From Candidatus Delongbacteria bacterium (GTDB lineage: Bacteria > CAIWAD01 > BS150m-G50), in assembly GCA_016784425.1 (NCBI GenBank), contig JADHUQ010000114.1, positions 1-7,522 of the forward strand: 7,522 bases of DNA, given 5' to 3'. The notes beneath the pieces were generated by a model, which had not been told where the DNA came from, made no database searches, and saw only the letters and a program-made list of their open reading frames with translations. Both the position numbers and the translations under genes were made by a program. Below are positions 5,160 to 7,522 of this stretch, one piece after another (positions within the stretch are counted from its first letter, which is position 1; every line of letters begins with the position of its first letter).

Positions 5160-7522
5160 GCGGATAATTACAAATTTACCCGTCTGTATGTTGCCCTTGT
5201 CTGCTTCGGTCCGATCTTCCACGCTGAACAGGTAGAGACCGCTGGTCACCTGCTGTTCGTTGCGGTTGTTCAGATCCCACCCTTCGGAGTAATCTGAACT
5301 CCAGCGCAGGTTGCCGTCACCGGCGATATTATGTGGAATCAACTGCACCAGGTCACCGGCTACAGTGTAGATCCGGATGATGCACTGCTGCGGCAGGTTG
5401 GCGAACTCGATACGGCGATCATACTGGGGATAGAAGTCCGGTGTGCCATCATTCTGGTTTTCCCAGGAGAGACCGGTGGCGGAATTCTTGATCTCGTACC
5501 CCTGGGTGTAATCGGCATAAGCGAGATAGGGGTTGGGGATAACCGTAACAGGAAGCCTGGGGTTGCCAGCCGGTGCCAGCACCAGTGAATTACAGCTCTT
5601 CGATGTTTCCAACGGTTCGGTACCGGTGATCGGGTCGCCGAAATCGTAGGAGGAGATGGCGTAGTTGCGGGGGAAGTAGGGCCGTGCGTTGGGAACGGTA
5701 TAGCGATATTCTACAGTGTAGTCATCACCACTGTCCCAAAGGCCGTTCTGGTTGGCGTCGTGAAAGCGGTCACCCAGCACTATCAGCCCGCTGAGATCCC
5801 GCTGTAGGTCCCAGAGTTCAGTGCCTGGGTTGTATTCCGTGGGATTCTCGTCAATATCACAGGGGATTCCGTAGGAAAGCAGCTCCTCCAGCTCCCAGCC
5901 GCCGTCAGGACCCTGGCTGTATATGTAACCGTTACCAACCCATTTGTCCAGGTTGCTGTCGATCAGAATCGTCTCGCCAGGCAACATGGCAACTTTGTCA
6001 ACCGTGCTGTTATCATAGGCGTAGGAGCTGGCGGCAAAACCGGAGTTGTTGCCAACCGACTGTCGGGTCCAACCTTGCGGTGAGACCAGCGGGAGTGCCT
6101 CCAACGGACCGGAATCAGGCAGTGAACTGAGACGACCCTCATCATCAAAATAGGCAAAATCGATCTCGTCGAATTGCCCCAGCAGGGTGAATTCGTTCTC
6201 CAGGTTGGTGTTAGCCACCCAGATGTTGTAACCCTCAAAATCCTGCAGGTGGGAGAAAGGATCACGGTAAGTGGCGCTCTGCGCATTCCGTTCCCAGATC
6301 AGGGTTACCACATTGTCAGTCTCAATACCTGCTGAGTTCTCAGTCAGTGAGTAGTCAAGGCGTGGACAGGGGGGCGGTGGTGGACCCTGGAAGTCCGGTA
6401 CACCGTCACCCAGATCGAGGAAACCGTTACCGCTCAAGTGGCCGATATACCAGTCCCTCTGGCCAACAATGCCGCTGGAGTATTTGGGACCGGCGTAGAT
6501 CATTGCGCTGTCGGCAAGGATATAGTTGAGGTTCCAGAGAATGTCATCTTCGCTGACCCGGAGGTCATCGTCGATATCCACAAAACCGAGCTCCAGATTG
6601 GTGATGTCATCCTTGACGCCGTTGCTCTCCGTCATATCTTCGTCAGGCCCGGGATAAATACCCATGAACTGGCCAAAGTAAAAAACGGAATCACCCACCG
6701 CCGCGGCGAACAGGCCGTCACTGCCGACATCCTCACCCCACCAGCCGTCACCGGTGTCGAGGACACCGTCCCCTTCGGTGCCGTCGGCATCGTTGGTGTT
6801 CGGCTTGCCGTCACTGCCATAGTCATAGATCGGGGTGTCGTACATCTCATTGTCATACACCCGTTGCGCCCAGATGGCGTTAAAATCCAGATCCTTGAAA
6901 TTGAAGAGGTCGTAGTTGGGCACATTGGTTGTCTGCGGTCGGGCACGGTCATGGACCCCCTGTCCGCCGACATAGGCGATAGTCATATTAAACTTCTCAC
7001 CCGGGTTGAGCCGGTAGATGAAACGGCCAGCCTGGTCGACATGGTCGAAAACACCGAGCGGTCCCCAGGAGAGCAGGTAGCGGGTATCGTAGCCGTTGCA
7101 GAGATCGTCGGCATTACCGGCGGAAGGAATCTGCCAATCCTGGAGCGTACCGTCCGGCAGCTCCTGCGGATTACCGGCGATCCAGACCGGATCGCAAACA
7201 CGGATCTGGTCGTAATCGAATTCACGATTACTCATCACCAGGTACTTCCGCTCATCTCCCTCAGGGGTACCTTTGCCCTCGGTAAAAGTCCATTCCAACC
7301 CGTACTGGGCTGAATCGGCGTAAAGCTGCCAGGCGGGACCGAAGTCGATGCTGATATCAGAGTGGGAAATCCACCAGTTGAAGGTAGTTTCCAGTTTGGG
7401 ATTGGGACCGCGTAACACCCTCATACCGGTGACATCAGGACAGGTGAAGTCGTTGCCGCTGTTTTCAACCACCGGTCGCCCGTCGTCATCCATAATGTAG
7501 GCTGTATTGATTTCCACACTGT
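5157..7522 (-). CDS. Secreted surface protein with T9SS/FlgD-Ig-like C-terminal domain (5' end outside window)
   Basis: The frame enters open from the right edge and ends at TAG 5159-5157, giving 787 C-terminal residues. The true start and any signal peptide lie outside; the GTG at 7517 is internal. Numbering from that GTG, Asp/Gly-rich segments lie at about 230-270 (YGSDGKPNTNDADG and GDGVLDTGDG), 313-325 (VDIDDDLRVSEDD) and 587-599 (DANQNGLWDSGDD). They resemble EF-hand/dockerin or thrombospondin-3 calcium loops. A run of six prolines (379-383 and adjacent) precedes a fibronectin-like region with DFEGYNIWVAN (426-436), a pattern typical of FCB extracellular proteins. TVIPNPYLAYADY (658-670) opens the final beta domain (about 655-786). 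That domain ends GLYLFSVED, then GKFVIIR, matching the FlgD-Ig-like/T9SS type A sorting modules. The protein is probably exported across the outer membrane and held at the surface. No catalytic motif is visible, so its activity is unknown. It precedes the PorV-like gene by nine bases. Confidence 0.85.
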   Translation of the reverse strand, partial: SVEINTAYIMDDDGRPVVENSGNDFTCPDVTGMRVLRGPNPKLETTFNWWISHSDISIDFGPAWQLYADSAQYGLEWTFTEGKGTPEGDERKYLVMSNREFDYDQIRVCDPVWIAGNPQELPDGTLQDWQIPSAGNADDLCNGYDTRYLLSWGPLGVFDHVDQAGRFIYRLNPGEKFNMTIAYVGGQGVHDRARPQTTNVPNYDLFNFKDLDFNAIWAQRVYDNEMYDTPIYDYGSDGKPNTNDADGTEGDGVLDTGDGWWGEDVGSDGLFAAAVGDSVFYFGQFMGIYPGPDEDMTESNGVKDDITNLELGFVDIDDDLRVSEDDILWNLNYILADSAMIYAGPKYSSGIVGQRDWYIGHLSGNGFLDLGDGVPDFQGPPPPPCPRLDYSLTENSAGIETDNVVTLIWERNAQSATYRDPFSHLQDFEGYNIWVANTNLENEFTLLGQFDEIDFAYFDDEGRLSSLPDSGPLEALPLVSPQGWTRQSVGNNSGFAASSYAYDNSTVDKVAMLPGETILIDSNLDKWVGNGYIYSQGPDGGWELEELLSYGIPCDIDENPTEYNPGTELWDLQRDLSGLIVLGDRFHDANQNGLWDSGDDYTVEYRYTVPNARPYFPRNYAISSYDFGDPITGTEPLETSKSCNSLVLAPAGNPRLPVTVIPNPYLAYADYTQGYEIKNSATGLSWENQNDGTPDFYPQYDRRIEFANLPQQCIIRIYTVAGDLVQLIPHNIAGDGNLRWSSDYSEGWDLNNRNEQQVTSGLYLFSVEDRTEADKGNIQTGKFVIIR

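Noticed and set aside
6438..7313. Plus-strand open frame of 291 codons opposite the secreted-protein gene
   Set aside because: It lies wholly inside the minus-strand gene. Its Val/Ile/Asp-rich translation is explained by the Asp-rich codons on the other strand, and no start signal precedes it.
7515..7517. GTG as start codon of the secreted protein
   Set aside because: The frame continues open past it to the window edge. There is no room to see a ribosome binding site, and no signal peptide follows, which an exported protein would need.

Overview
The window looks like chromosomal DNA from an uncultured or poorly characterised bacterium of the FCB superphylum. Examples are Neomarinimicrobiota, KSB1, Zixibacteria or Cloacimonadota-like lineages. 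I base this on gene content: a PorV/PorQ-family outer-membrane barrel, a large secreted protein with a type IX secretion (T9SS)/FlgD-Ig-like C-terminal module, and a large modular lipoprotein. The exact phylum cannot be fixed from sequence reading alone. All four supported genes lie on the minus strand, and no RNA genes, mobile elements or CRISPR arrays are visible.

Reading in the direction of transcription (right to left), the window opens inside a long secreted protein (7522-5157). Its start lies beyond the right edge. It carries Asp-rich, EF-hand-like segments, a fibronectin-like region and a C-terminal sorting-type beta domain. Only 9 bases separate it from a complete 339-residue PorV/PorQ-family barrel (5147-4128), whose ribosome binding site overlaps the upstream stop codon. 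After 15 more bases comes a complete 851-residue lipoprotein (4112-1557) with Ig/FN3-like repeats and a degenerate glutamine-amidotransferase/ThuA-like domain. A strong intrinsic terminator (1531-1494) follows. These three genes very probably form the distal part of one operon for the cell envelope: a surface cargo, a barrel of the type that carries T9SS cargo, and a lipid-anchored partner.

Beyond the terminator, a separate minus-strand frame begins at 1365 and runs open off the left edge. Its 455 visible codons encode a polytopic membrane protein with GT-C/LA_3751-like glycosyltransferase character. The 128 bases between the terminator and this gene hold an inverted repeat but no convincing promoter. 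A glycosyltransferase next to a surface-protein operon could mean a link to surface glycan, but the terminator argues against simple cotranscription.

Nothing here is a clearly new defence or mobile system. The most interesting points are the cargo-barrel-lipoprotein arrangement and the lipoprotein's apparently catalytically dead amidotransferase-like fold.
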